Shown here: positions 45,659 through 54,996 of the stretch, in pieces
Layout of the letters: every line of letters starts with the position of its first letter
How positions within the stretch are numbered: the stretch's first letter is position 1
Assembly: GCF_003369915.1 (NCBI RefSeq)
Contig: NW_022881603.1
Span: 18,535,515 to 18,599,514 of the forward strand
Reading direction: 5' to 3'
Source: Drosophila miranda
Lineage: Eukaryota; Arthropoda; Insecta; Diptera; Drosophilidae
DNA length: 64,000 bases
Notes under the pieces: model-generated
Database searches by the model: none
What the model saw: the letters and a program-made list of their open reading frames with translations, nothing else
Told to the model about the DNA's origin: nothing
Program-made: the position numbers and the translations under genes

Positions 45659-46774
45659 GAGGGGGAACGTTGTGAGTTGCTGCGGACACCGCAACTCTAC
45701 GGTTATACCCGATACTAAGTCAGTATGGCTCTCCTCCGGCAGACGCCGCTAATATTAAACGACACGACAAAGAGTGCGTGCGAGAGAGACAGAAAATCAG
45801 TCTGAGCGTGACGTCGGGCGCTGCGTAGCCACTGCAAATTGATTTGTTCCTATTGGCTATAAAAATGATCTGATCTGATCCAGATTCAGCAATCTGATAG
45901 ATATGGTCATTATCTATGATTCTGCGTTTTTAGTTTTCTCAAATGTGCAATATTGTGGATGCAACAGATTTTCGTCCTTTGTGTGGGCGGAAGGGGGTGG
46001 GGCGAAATTTTGAGATACACGTTTTATAGTAAGATCTAACAGGAGTGCGGATACCAAATTTGGTTACTCTAGCCTTAATAGTCTCTGAGATTTTTGAATA
46101 TCCCCAGATTTTCGTCCTTTGCGGGGGCGGAAGGAGGTGTGGCGAAATTTTGAAACAAACTCGTCTCGGTCCGATATATTAGGAGTGTGGATACCAAATT
46201 TGGTTGCTCTAGCTTTTGTAGTCTCTGAGATCTAGGCGCTAATGTTTTACTCTAAGCAAAGCCGCCTATGCTACGTGTGTGTTAGAGAGAGACAGGGCGA
46301 GAAAAAATGAAATTGTTTTCTTGATGCTGGCTATAATAATAATACGATCCAATTCATATTCCGCAGTCTTAAAGATATGGTCATTCTCTACAATTCTACG
46401 TTTTAGGTTTTCTCATATCTTTAAAATTGTGGAAGCCACAGATTTTCGTCCTTTGTGGGGGCGGAAGTGGGCGGGGCGAAGTTTTGAAATATTTTTGAAG
46501 CAGTGACATATCACAGAAGTCTGGATCCAAAACATCGTTGCTCTAGCTCTTATAGTCTTTGAGCACTAGGCGCTGAAGGGGACGGACAGACGGACAGACG
46601 GACGGACGGACAGACGGACAGACAGACATGGCTCAATCGACTCGGCTCTTGATGCTGATCAAGAATATATATACTTTATGGGGTCGGAAACGATTCCTTT
46701 TGGACGTTACACACATCCACTTTTACCACAAATCTAATATACCCCAATACTCATTTTGAGTATCGGGTATAAAA
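45659..46774 (-). mobile_element. ISY-like Helitron copy 5 (B subtype) inserted in the hAT element
   Basis: Complete copy with CGAGGGGG and hairpin on the left and GAGTATCGGGTATAAAAA on the right. The central block is B type (CTCGTCTCGGTCCGATATAT). hAT sequence lies on both sides, so this ISY is the younger insertion. Confidence 0.9.
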
Positions 46775-46883
46775 ACAAATCATTAAACTTAAAACAGTCT
46801 TTTCATATTTCATAATACTTAACTAAAAAATATTTAACATAAAAGAAATAGCTTTCATAGCAGTCTTTTCATTCCATTGTAGA

Positions 46884-48573
46884 TCAAACTAATATTAAAA
46901 AAAAATGTTTTTCGGCTATGCTTTGCAAAAATAGAATGCGACTTAGTCGCTCAGGTGTAATTCTATTACGTTTTTGAGATAATATATTTGCAGCCGCTGA
47001 GAACACCTGTTCAGAGGAAACAGAAGATGCCATTACCGGCAAAAATTGCATTGCAATTATGTAAAGGTTAGGATAGGTCATCTTTATACCTTCCCAAACA
47101 CTTAGCGGGTTGCCCTCGAATGATGTTATGTCCATGTCCACATTCGGACTATGACGTTAAGCCCAGACGTTTGGTGGTCCCAAAAAGATGTGGAGTTCAC
47201 GGTACTCGGTGGTATGACTTCATTATTGTCATTTGGTTTGAATAAGGATTTAATTTTCATAAGTGCACATGCTGAAGGTTCTCTAAAATGCAACTTCTTG
47301 AATCTTGTATCAAGCAACGTGGCCATCGCCAGAATCGATACCTAAAAAAAATGCATATTTAAAGAAAATACAAATTAATATTTAAATACAAAATACCTGC
47401 TCTATTGATCCCATACGCCTCTTTATTTCGAGAAGCAGGAACTCCTTCATGTCTTTCGACTCGGGTGTGTTGTCATGTAATTTTTGCAATTTTTCTAGTA
47501 AAATGTTGACAATTGGAATCACCATACTGGCCGTGCAATATGTGTCCCCGCTTATTATTTTAGTAGCTTCCTCGAGGGGGCTCATCATTGTAAGAACATT
47601 GCTTAGCAATTCAAATTCTGTACCTGTGAGCATTGTTAGGTCGTTTGGTATGCTTAATAAGACATCGGTCACTTGTGTTTTAACCTCCAGAAATCGTTTG
47701 ATCATATAATAAGTGCTGTTCAATCTCGTTGAAACATCCTGTAGCTGTAGCTTTTCTTAAATGGTCGCTGGCTACAACACTTTGATTAAAAAAGGTAATG
47801 ATTGCTTTCATTTTGTTAATGCATCCATTTACGGAGTCCCTTTGACTGGCAGATCCTGCAATAAGCTTAAGCGTGTGCGCAAAGCATGGTAGGTGTTTTT
47901 TGCCCCCATACGCTAACTCAGCGGCTTTGATAATGTTTGCCCCATTATCTGTGACAATTGCTGTAACTTGCTGCTTTTCAATGTCCCAATCTGAGCAACA
48001 GCTTTCCAATATTTCGCTTAGATATGTTCCTGTGTGACGCTCGCTTAGTACCAAAGCTCCAATTATTAATGAACACATTTCCTGCTCCAACAGAAAATGA
48101 GCAGTAATGCCTAGGTAGCTGCGCATCGACATTTGGTCGCTCCATACATCCATTGTTAAACATATGGTCTTTCCGTGTAGCCTTGTTTTCCACAGTTGTT
48201 TCATTTGAATGTACTTTTCATCGACCCATTTTGTTACTTTATACCGCGAAGGCATTTCGTAACGAGGTGCGACCGTATTCATCAAATATTTAAAACCATG
48301 ATTTTCAACAAATGAAAATGGCTGTATGTCCTTTGCAATCATGTAAACAATTGCATCATTAATTTTTTTGGTTTTGGCGCCTGCTGTTCCATAATCCAAC
48401 ATATTGAGAAAACTTGCAGAAATTGAAACTTGCCTGGGAGCTACGCTATTTGGTGTTTCCTCGTTTTCCTTATTTATTTTATGTATATTGCGTAGAAGGT
48501 CTGTCATGTTTGTGGTTTTCCCGAAGTTTTTATGGTTTTGCCACAAACATTGCATCTCACGCTTTTTCGTCAA
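46884..48573 (-). pseudogene. hAT-family transposase, frameshifted
   Basis: Read on the minus strand from 48,573. A BED-finger-like start (CLWQNHKNF) comes first, then the catalytic core with LTMDVWSDQMSMRSYLGI (~48,150) and VTDNGANIIKAAEL (~47,950), and the C-terminal dimerisation region (FLPVMASSVSSEQVFSAAAN at ~47,030). Related sequences are the ZBED-type and hobo-like hAT transposases. The reading moves between frames near 47,720, 47,380 and 47,140, so it is not functional. The surrounding ACATCGATG-rich ends belong to the same family. Confidence 0.85.
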
Positions 48574-48727
48574 CTTTTGTAAAATGCTTCCAGCATAAAC
48601 TCGTCTTTGTTGTTATTCTAAAATACATCATTTTGTAGTAACAATATATGTATATTTGCAAATAAACTAAAAGGCATCTATATTAAATCTATAATAAATT
48701 CATTTTAGTTCAAATATGTTTACTTAC

Positions 48728-50335
48728 TTTTTTTTTTTTTTTTTTGGTTTTAAATCATCTCAAGGATTATCGGAATTTTGATCGTAGCACTGTAGCCACA
48801 TTGATCAGATACTGGTGATGTAGTTAGACGAGTTTGACAGGTCGGTATATAAAAAAAAATAGAAAAATTACTTAACTGTTTTAGAAAATAAACTGAAATT
48901 ACTTTATAACATGATGAAGAAAAAAGGGGTCAAAAGTTTAAGTCAGCAGTTTGGATGAAGATTGCCAGTTCTCTGAGATGTAGCGGCTCTTTTTAGATTA
49001 ATAATTGATGTTAATTGTTATAATATTTAAAGATTTTGAATTTCCTTCTGAGCCCGGCAAATCTTTGGCAATCGAAGATCAGGTGTTCGGCATATTCAGT
49101 TACATTGCACGTTTCGCAGATATTTGAGTCAATTGCTTTGATTCTGTGTAGGAAGACTTTGTCGTATGTGTGTCCCGTCATAAGTCTGTTAATGGTCTTG
49201 AAGCTTTTAGCATTCCATTTAAGAGAAAAATGCCAGGGTTTACTGGGTATGTCTGGAAATATGTCTATGAGGCTGGATCCCTTCGTCCTGTAGTCCTCAT
49301 TCCATTTGTATACTAAAAAGTTCCTAATTTCTCTTTGAGCCTCCTTGTAGCTGTATTTTATATTTATTGTAAACCCCTCACTTGTAGCAGCCTTTGCTGC
49401 TATGTCAGTCTTTTCGTTGATGGCCACACCCTTGTGACCAGGGACCCATAGAATGTCAAGTTTCTGAATGTCTGATTGGTTAATAATGTTGTGAATATCA
49501 TTCACTAGGTACGAGTCTGTATTCTTATTTTTAATTAAATTAATAGCTCCTAATCCATCACTTAAAATCACAGCCTTTTTGTAATAATATTTAAGACATA
49601 GTTCGCAGGCCTTTTTAAGGCCTACGAGTTCGGCACCTACTGAGGATAATCTGTTTTCTATTTTGTACTTGTGGATATTTCCACTAGGCCATTCTACTAT
49701 TCCTATGCCACATGTACTTTCTGTAACTGAGGCATGTGTTGATAGAATGTTCCAGTCGTCCTTTTTGTACTTGTTCAGAATCTCATAAAATATAGTTCTT
49801 ATTTCTTCATTCGAGTATTCTTCTTTACCCTTAGTTAAAAATTTATCTAATACATGGATATTGTTACATGTGTTAACACTATCACAGTCTTGAGTGTTTA
49901 CAAAGATGGAATTAAATTCTCTTAAAGTACGTGTGTAACTCGTATCCGCTTTTGAGCGTATTAGCTCGTCAAACATTGTTGGATTGAACCTTTTAATTTT
50001 AAGCAGTTCTTTGGCTGTAAGCCATTTCGCCCTGAAAACAGGTGGCATTACACCAGCGAGGACAAAAATTTCGTGTTTACTTGTGTCAGGTGGCACCCCA
50101 ACACACCTTCTGAGTGATTTAGCTTGCGCTATTTCTATATCTTTGCTTGCTCCAGATTTTGATTTTGATTCCCTATCATCCTATCTGTTAACCATTTACA
50201 ATTTTTTCTAATCAAAATCAATACAAACTGATTGAGCAGATGATTTCGGTGTACAAAGCACGGATCAGAAAATTTAAACCAGTCTGCATATTTATCTATT
50301 TTTGACGTTAAAATTATACATTTTTGGACTATGCT
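48728..50335 (-). mobile_element. 5'-truncated non-LTR retrotransposon (RNase H end of ORF2)
   Basis: The minus-strand open frame 50,096-49,011 contains an RNase H-like domain (VGAELVGLKKACELC, AVILSDGLGAINLI, ILWVPGHKGVAINEKTDIAA) followed by a Cys-rich C-terminus (CETCNVTEYAEHLIFDCQR). The layout resembles the end of I-clade ORF2. The first catalytic Asp is not evident. A T run at ~48,728-48,747 is a plausible poly(A) tail on the minus strand. The 5' side is cut off by the ISY copy at 50,343. Confidence 0.75.
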
Positions 50336-50342
50336 TCTTTTT

Positions 50343-51455
50343 TATACCCGATACTCAAAATGAGTATTGGGGTATATTAGATTTGTGGTAAAAGTGGATG
50401 TGTGTAACGTCCAGAAGGAATCGTTTCCGACCCCATAAAGTATATATATTCTTGATCAGCATCAATAGCCGAGTCGATTGAGCCCTGTCTGTCTGTCTGT
50501 CTGTCCGTCCGTCCGTCCGTCCGTCCGTCCGTCCCCTTCAGCGCCTAGTGCTCAAAGACTATAAGAGCTAGAGCAACGATGTTTTGGATCCAGACTTCTG
50601 TGATATGTCACTGCTACAAAAATATTTCAAAACTTCGCCCCGCCCACTTCCGCCCCCACAAAGGACGAAAATCTGTGGCATCCACATTTTTAAAGATACG
50701 ATAAAACCAAAAACGCAGAATCGGTGAGGATGACCATATCTTCAACAGTGCAAAATCTGAACCAGATCGTATAATGATTATAGCCAGAATCAAGAAAACA
50801 ATTTCATTCTTTCTCGCTCTGTCTCTCTCTAACACACAGGTTTCATGGTCGGTTTTGTCAATTGCAAAATATGAGTTCGAGGATCTCAGAACCTATAAGA
50901 GCCAGAGCAACCAAATTTGGTATCCACACTCCTGTGATATCGGACCTTGACCGTTTCGTGTCCAAATTTCGCCACACCCCCTTCCGCCCCCGCAAAGGAC
51001 GAAAATCTGGGGCATCCACAAATCTCAGAGACTATTAAGGCTAGAGTAACCAAATTTGGTATCCGCACTTCTGTTAGATTTCACTATAAAACGTATATCT
51101 CAGAATTTCGCCCCACCCCCTTCCGCCCCCACAAAAGACGAAAATGTGTTGCATCCACAATATTGCACATTCGAGAAAACTAAAAACGCAAAATCATAGA
51201 TAATGACCATATCTATCAGATTGCTGAATCTGGATCAGATCGGATCATTTTTGTAGCCAAAAGCAAGAAATCAATTTTCAGTGGCTACGCAGCGCCCGAC
51301 GTCACGCTCAGACTGATTTTCTGTCTCTCTCGCACGCACTCTTTGTCGTGTGGTTCAATATTAGCGGCGTCTGCCGCAGGAGAGCCATACTGACTTAGTA
51401 TCGGGTATAACTGTAGAGTTGCGGTGTCCGCAGCAACTCACAACGTTCCACCTCG
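50343..51455 (+). mobile_element. ISY-like Helitron copy 6 (A subtype), start of amplicon unit 1
   Basis: Full-length plus-strand copy: TATACCCGATACTC, TCCG run at ~50,505-50,530, A-type centre (GGACCTTGACCGTTTCG), hairpin GAGTTGCGG...GCAACTC and terminal CCTCG. It is the counterpart of 59,446-60,610 and marks the left end of the duplicated block. Confidence 0.92.
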
Positions 51456-51756
51456 TTTTAAATTGAATTTGTGAGACTTTGTCTCGAAATGCCGATTAAA
51501 TATATCAAAATAAAATATACGAATGTAATAAACTTTAATATTTATGTATGTACATATGTATGTACATAAGATATTTTATAATTGAATTAGAAAATTTATG
51601 GGTATTGTCCATGAGAGTATTCAAGGTGCGACCGGCATCTAAATTTTGCTTTGCAGATTCTCGTCGGAAAGCGCCCGATTGACAATTGATTCGAAATATA
51701 TGTAAAACCAATTCCATTTATATTTATGCAAATTTATTTAAGTATATATATATATT
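51456..51756. repeat. ~300-bp spacer of the amplicon, copy 1
   Basis: Begins AAATTGAATTTGTGAGAC; repeated nearly unchanged at 60,614-60,910. No gene recognised. Confidence 0.85.
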
Positions 51757-52231
51757 TATACCCGATACTCAAAATGAGTATTGGGGTGTATTAGATTTGT
51801 GGTAAAGTGGATGTGTGTAACGTCCAGAAGGAATCGTTTCCGACCCCATAAAGTATATATATTCTTGATCAGCATCAATAGCCGAGTCGATTGAGCCATG
51901 TCTGTCTGTCCGTCTGTCCGTCTGTCCGTCCGTCCGTCCGTCCTTCTGTCCGTCCCCTTCAGCGCAGAATCATAGATAATGACCATATCTATCAGATTGC
52001 TGAATCTGGATCAGATCAGATCATTTTTATAGCCAAAAGGAACAAATCAATTTGCACTGGCTACGCAGCGCCCGACGTCACGATCATACTGATTTTCTGT
52101 CTCTCTCGCACGCACTCTTTGTCGTGTCGTTTAATATTAGCGGCGACTGCCGGAGTAGAGCCATACTGACTTAGTATCGGGTATAACTGTAGAGTTGCGG
52201 TCTCCGCAGCAACTCACAACGTTCCCCCTCG
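51757..52231 (+). mobile_element. ISY-like Helitron copy 7, internally deleted hybrid
   Basis: A normal 5' end passes from CCCCTTCAGCGC straight to AGAATCATAGATAATGACC, losing about 600 bp of the centre. The 3' hairpin is retained. The right flank (TTCTTATATTGTATATTTAG) is the one that follows copy 13 in the second unit. Confidence 0.88.
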
Positions 52232-53164
52232 TTTTTCTTATATTGTATATTTAGATACATCATTGTTTTAGTTATAATAAACAAAAAAGTCGAGAACCGA
52301 CGGCATTTGCATAATTTTTATAATTTATAATAAACCTGTTTAAAATAAGGAAATAAATGTGTAATTATGTTATTGTAATATTTTATATTTTGTGGTATAA
52401 ATCAAACAAATAACAGCTTTTATTTCATTTCCCGCGCACTAGTGTACCATACCCCCACCCCCTGCCCATTCTTCATTTATTTTGTGGCGGTAGGTCAGTC
52501 CATCAAAAGACCCAAAACAAGAACCAAACTCAAATTTCAGTTCTAGCGGCCAGCAATACTAAACACACACGCAAATCACCCATACACTAAAACATGCTGG
52601 TGGCAAAACAGAACCAGACCTGAGAGAGTTCAAAAAATCTGAAAAAGCATACAATCACATATTTTTGTCGAAACATATTGCGTGTGTACTAACACATGCA
52701 AAGATGTTCTCTCTGCGCTCTCTCTCTCATGATGACGTCACACTGGGGTACTGAACGCGCTAGCCAGTGTGTGACGCTTTCGTTGTATGAACTGGCACAT
52801 CTATATACTGTATGGTTAGTGGTTGTATGAACTGGCACATCTATATACTGTATGGTTAGTGGTAGCAGCAAAAACATCGGAAAACATCGGTAAACATCGG
52901 CAAAAAAACATCGATGCTCGATGCTTTGAGGTTTTTTTACATCACTACCTTACATCATTCAGCGTCCAGAACTTAAAATTCGTGCCTGTGCGTGCCTGTT
53001 GCTAGAGGTGAAGACTAATTATTATTGATTAAATTGCACAATTGCCTCGAGCTCAGGACTTTTTCTTTTCAGCTGCAACGGTACTCCAAGTAGATTCGCT
53101 GGCAAGCCCACTCCGCCCCACCTGCACCACCATAGGTCTCGCCGAGACGGCTGTCCTAGACCTG
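52232..53164 (+). promoter_or_regulatory. Upstream and 5'UTR region of G-gamma gene, copy 1
   Basis: Contains a TGACGTCACACTGG (CRE-like plus motif-1-like) at ~52,733, a 43-bp tandem pair (ATGAACTGGCACATCTATAT) at ~52,788-52,860, a hAT end fragment (52,860-52,947), and a TTTTCTTTTCAG acceptor at ~53,075 that probably begins the coding exon. Confidence 0.5.
52860..52947 (-). mobile_element. hAT end fragment in the G-gamma upstream region
   Basis: ACATCGG/ACATCGATG repeats ending TTTTTTTACATCACTA match the reverse complement of the left end of the hAT derivative at 15,814. The flanking 8 bp do not duplicate those at 45,462. In unit 2 all but the first few motifs are deleted (63,205-63,240). 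Confidence 0.7.
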
Positions 53165-53368
53165 ATGGCTGCCAATTTGCAACAGCAGCGTTCCCTTAAT
53201 TCCCAACTACGTCGCGAGATGGGAATAGAACGGATTCAGGTCTCTGAAGCGTGTACGCTGATGATGAAGTATATATTGGAGAACGAAGCGAACGACTCTC
53301 TGCTGAGCGGATTCAACAGCCAAAACTTGAATCCGTTCCGCGAGAAGAGCTCGTGCAGCATCTTATAA
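53165..53368 (+). CDS. Ggamma1: G-protein gamma subunit (Ggamma1-like), copy 1
   Basis: 67 aa starting at MAANLQQQRSLNSQLRREMG. The frame is open upstream to 53,042 but has no earlier ATG, and the family is normally ~70 aa. The order is an N-terminal helix that pairs with G-beta, the core MMKYILENEANDSLLSGF, then the conserved NPFREKSSC ending in a CSIL CAAX box, a geranylgeranylation signal that anchors G-beta-gamma to the membrane. It is clearly of the Ggamma1 type but diverges at many positions, so it may be a fast-evolving paralog. I place D. melanogaster Ggamma1 at 44D, not 54C, so this copy seems relocated. No lesion. Upstream and downstream sequence is shared with copy 2. Confidence 0.8.
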   Translation: MAANLQQQRSLNSQLRREMGIERIQVSEACTLMMKYILENEANDSLLSGFNSQNLNPFREKSSCSIL

Positions 53369-53890
53369 GTATAATTATAAGTTCGAACTGTGCCACCCCA
53401 CACACGTTCCTAACAACAGTATTTATTGATATATACAAAAACTACTCATATATTATATTGTACTCAAATAGACCCGCCGAATGGCGGGGAATATGCATGC
53501 ATGTGTGTATTAGTATAACCTATTGATGTTTGTTGTAAGTATGCTGACCTCAATTATGTCTATAAACTGAATATATACAATGTATAGGGCAGATATTTAT
53601 GAATGTGTAAAACATTCGGGAACCGTCTTGAACAAAAATGCCTGCACAGTATGTATAGATATCGTGTATTTTGCTATCTTGTAGCTCTTTTTTGGAGAAA
53701 GACATACATATTTATGAATTAGCAGCCCACCCCACCCCCTCTATAAATGATTCCTATTGAGATATCCGTCAAATAAATCTATATTCGTAAAATAAATCAA
53801 TGTAGACAAGCATTTACACATCAACGCATTTATTTTCTAAACAAAATATTCTCTAAGGCACATCTATACGTATAGATTAAAAGTTGCACG
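53369..53890 (+). other. G-gamma 3'UTR and spacer, copy 1
   Basis: AT-rich trailer. The match with the second unit continues through at least 53,720, where the window's right edge cuts off the second unit. Confidence 0.6.
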
Positions 53891-54112
53891 ATGATTGACT
53901 CGAAGGCGATTAATCCCTATTTTGTATTTCTGGATCAGTTTCGCGATAATCTGAAAAGACGGGGCATAAAGAACATAAAACCCACAGCCGTGGCCAAAAT
54001 TTGTGGACAAAAATGGCGCGAAATGAGTGATTCTCAGAAGTCTGTGTATATTAAAAAGGCCAAGATCAACCGTGAGATCTTAGACTTTGAATTATTCGGG
54101 AAAAAAGCGTAG
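53891..54112 (+). CDS. Small HMG-box-like protein (73 aa)
   Basis: ATG at 53,891 (TGCACGATGATTG) to TAG at 54,112. The core, NPYFVFLDQFRDNLKRRG followed by KICGQKWREMSDSQKSVYIK, has the spacing of an HMG box, with the aromatic start and KW...M.....YIKKAK pattern. Short single-box proteins of this kind occur in the Drosophila MST-HMG/protamine-like group expressed in testis; that link is inference. Such proteins bind DNA and help compact sperm chromatin. No intron or lesion. It sits between the G-gamma gene and an ISY copy inside the amplified block. Confidence 0.6.
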   Translation: MIDSKAINPYFVFLDQFRDNLKRRGIKNIKPTAVAKICGQKWREMSDSQKSVYIKKAKINREILDFELFGKKA

Positions 54113-54446
54113 GAGAAATGGAGCACTACAAGAGTCTGATGGGTCACGCTCTTCCTGGTAACGAATCACTTTGGTTAACGAAAATATAAAGTTAAAATCC
54201 GCGGCATAATTTCACATGTGGCGACGCTGGATGATGCTGTTGCTAGAATTGCCTGCAGCTTTGCAACCTGGAGTGGAAATGTCAAGCGCGACGGAATCAT
54301 TTTCAATCCGTTCTTATTGTGTGTTGTGCGTGTAGACTTTTTAAATTATTAAATTAAATTATCTCCCAAATTTTCCTTTTTTTGCAGATGATGAGTCAAA
54401 CAGCTGTTCCACCGATGAGTAGTGTTCAAACATGCACAGTGTTTTT
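54113..54446. other. Spacer between HMG-box gene and ISY copy 8
   Basis: No gene recognised. Confidence 0.4.
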
Positions 54447-54996
54447 TATACCCGATACTCAAAATGAGTATTGGGGTATATTAGATTTGTTGTAAAAGTG
54501 GATGTGTGTAACGTCCAGAAGGAATCGTTTCCGACCCCATAAAGTATATATATTCTTGATCAGCATCAAAAGCCGAGTCGATTGAGCCCTGTCTGTCTGT
54601 CCGTCTGTCCGTCCGTCCGTCCGTGCCCTTCAGCGCCCTTCAGCGCCTAGTGCTCAAAGACTATAAGAGCTAGAGCAACGATGTTTTGGATCCAGACTTC
54701 TGTGATATGTCACTGCTACAAAAATATTTCAAAACTTCGCCCCGCCCACTTCCGCCCCCACAAAGGACGAAAATCTGTGGCATCCACAATTTTAAAGATA
54801 TGAGAAAACCAAAAACGTTGAATTGTAGAGAATGACCATATCTTTAAGACTGCGGAATCTGAATTGGATCGTATTATTATTATAGCCAGCATCAAGAAAA
54901 CAATTTCATTTTTTCTCACCCTGTCTCTCTCTAACACACAGGTTTCATGGTCGGTTTTGTCAATTGCAAAATATGAGTTCAAGGATCTCAGAACCT
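54447..54996 (+). mobile_element. ISY-like Helitron copy 8, chimeric and truncated at Dcr-2
   Basis: The first ~460 bp match the B subtype (GAATTGTAGAGAATGACC, TATTATTATTATAGCCAGCA). From ~54,940 it matches the A subtype (CACAGGTTTCATGGTCGG, TATGAGTTCAAGGATCTC). It stops at GGATCTCAGAACCT and Dcr-2 coding sequence begins at the next base, so its 3' half is missing. Confidence 0.88.

Noticed and set aside
51405..51440. ISY hairpin considered as a tRNA or small RNA gene
   Set aside because: A single GAGTTGC...GCAACTC stem near the element end is the expected Helitron terminal hairpin. No cloverleaf.
45462..52947. One continuous hAT element from 45,462 to 52,947
   Set aside because: Ends and orientation are compatible, but the 8-bp flanks (CCTGTTGT and CCTTACAT) do not match, and the right piece lies within the duplicated block. 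I treat them as separate fragments.
53042..53164. N-terminal extension of the G-gamma protein
   Set aside because: The frame is open, but there is no ATG and a splice acceptor lies inside it. The ATG at 53,165 gives the normal family length.
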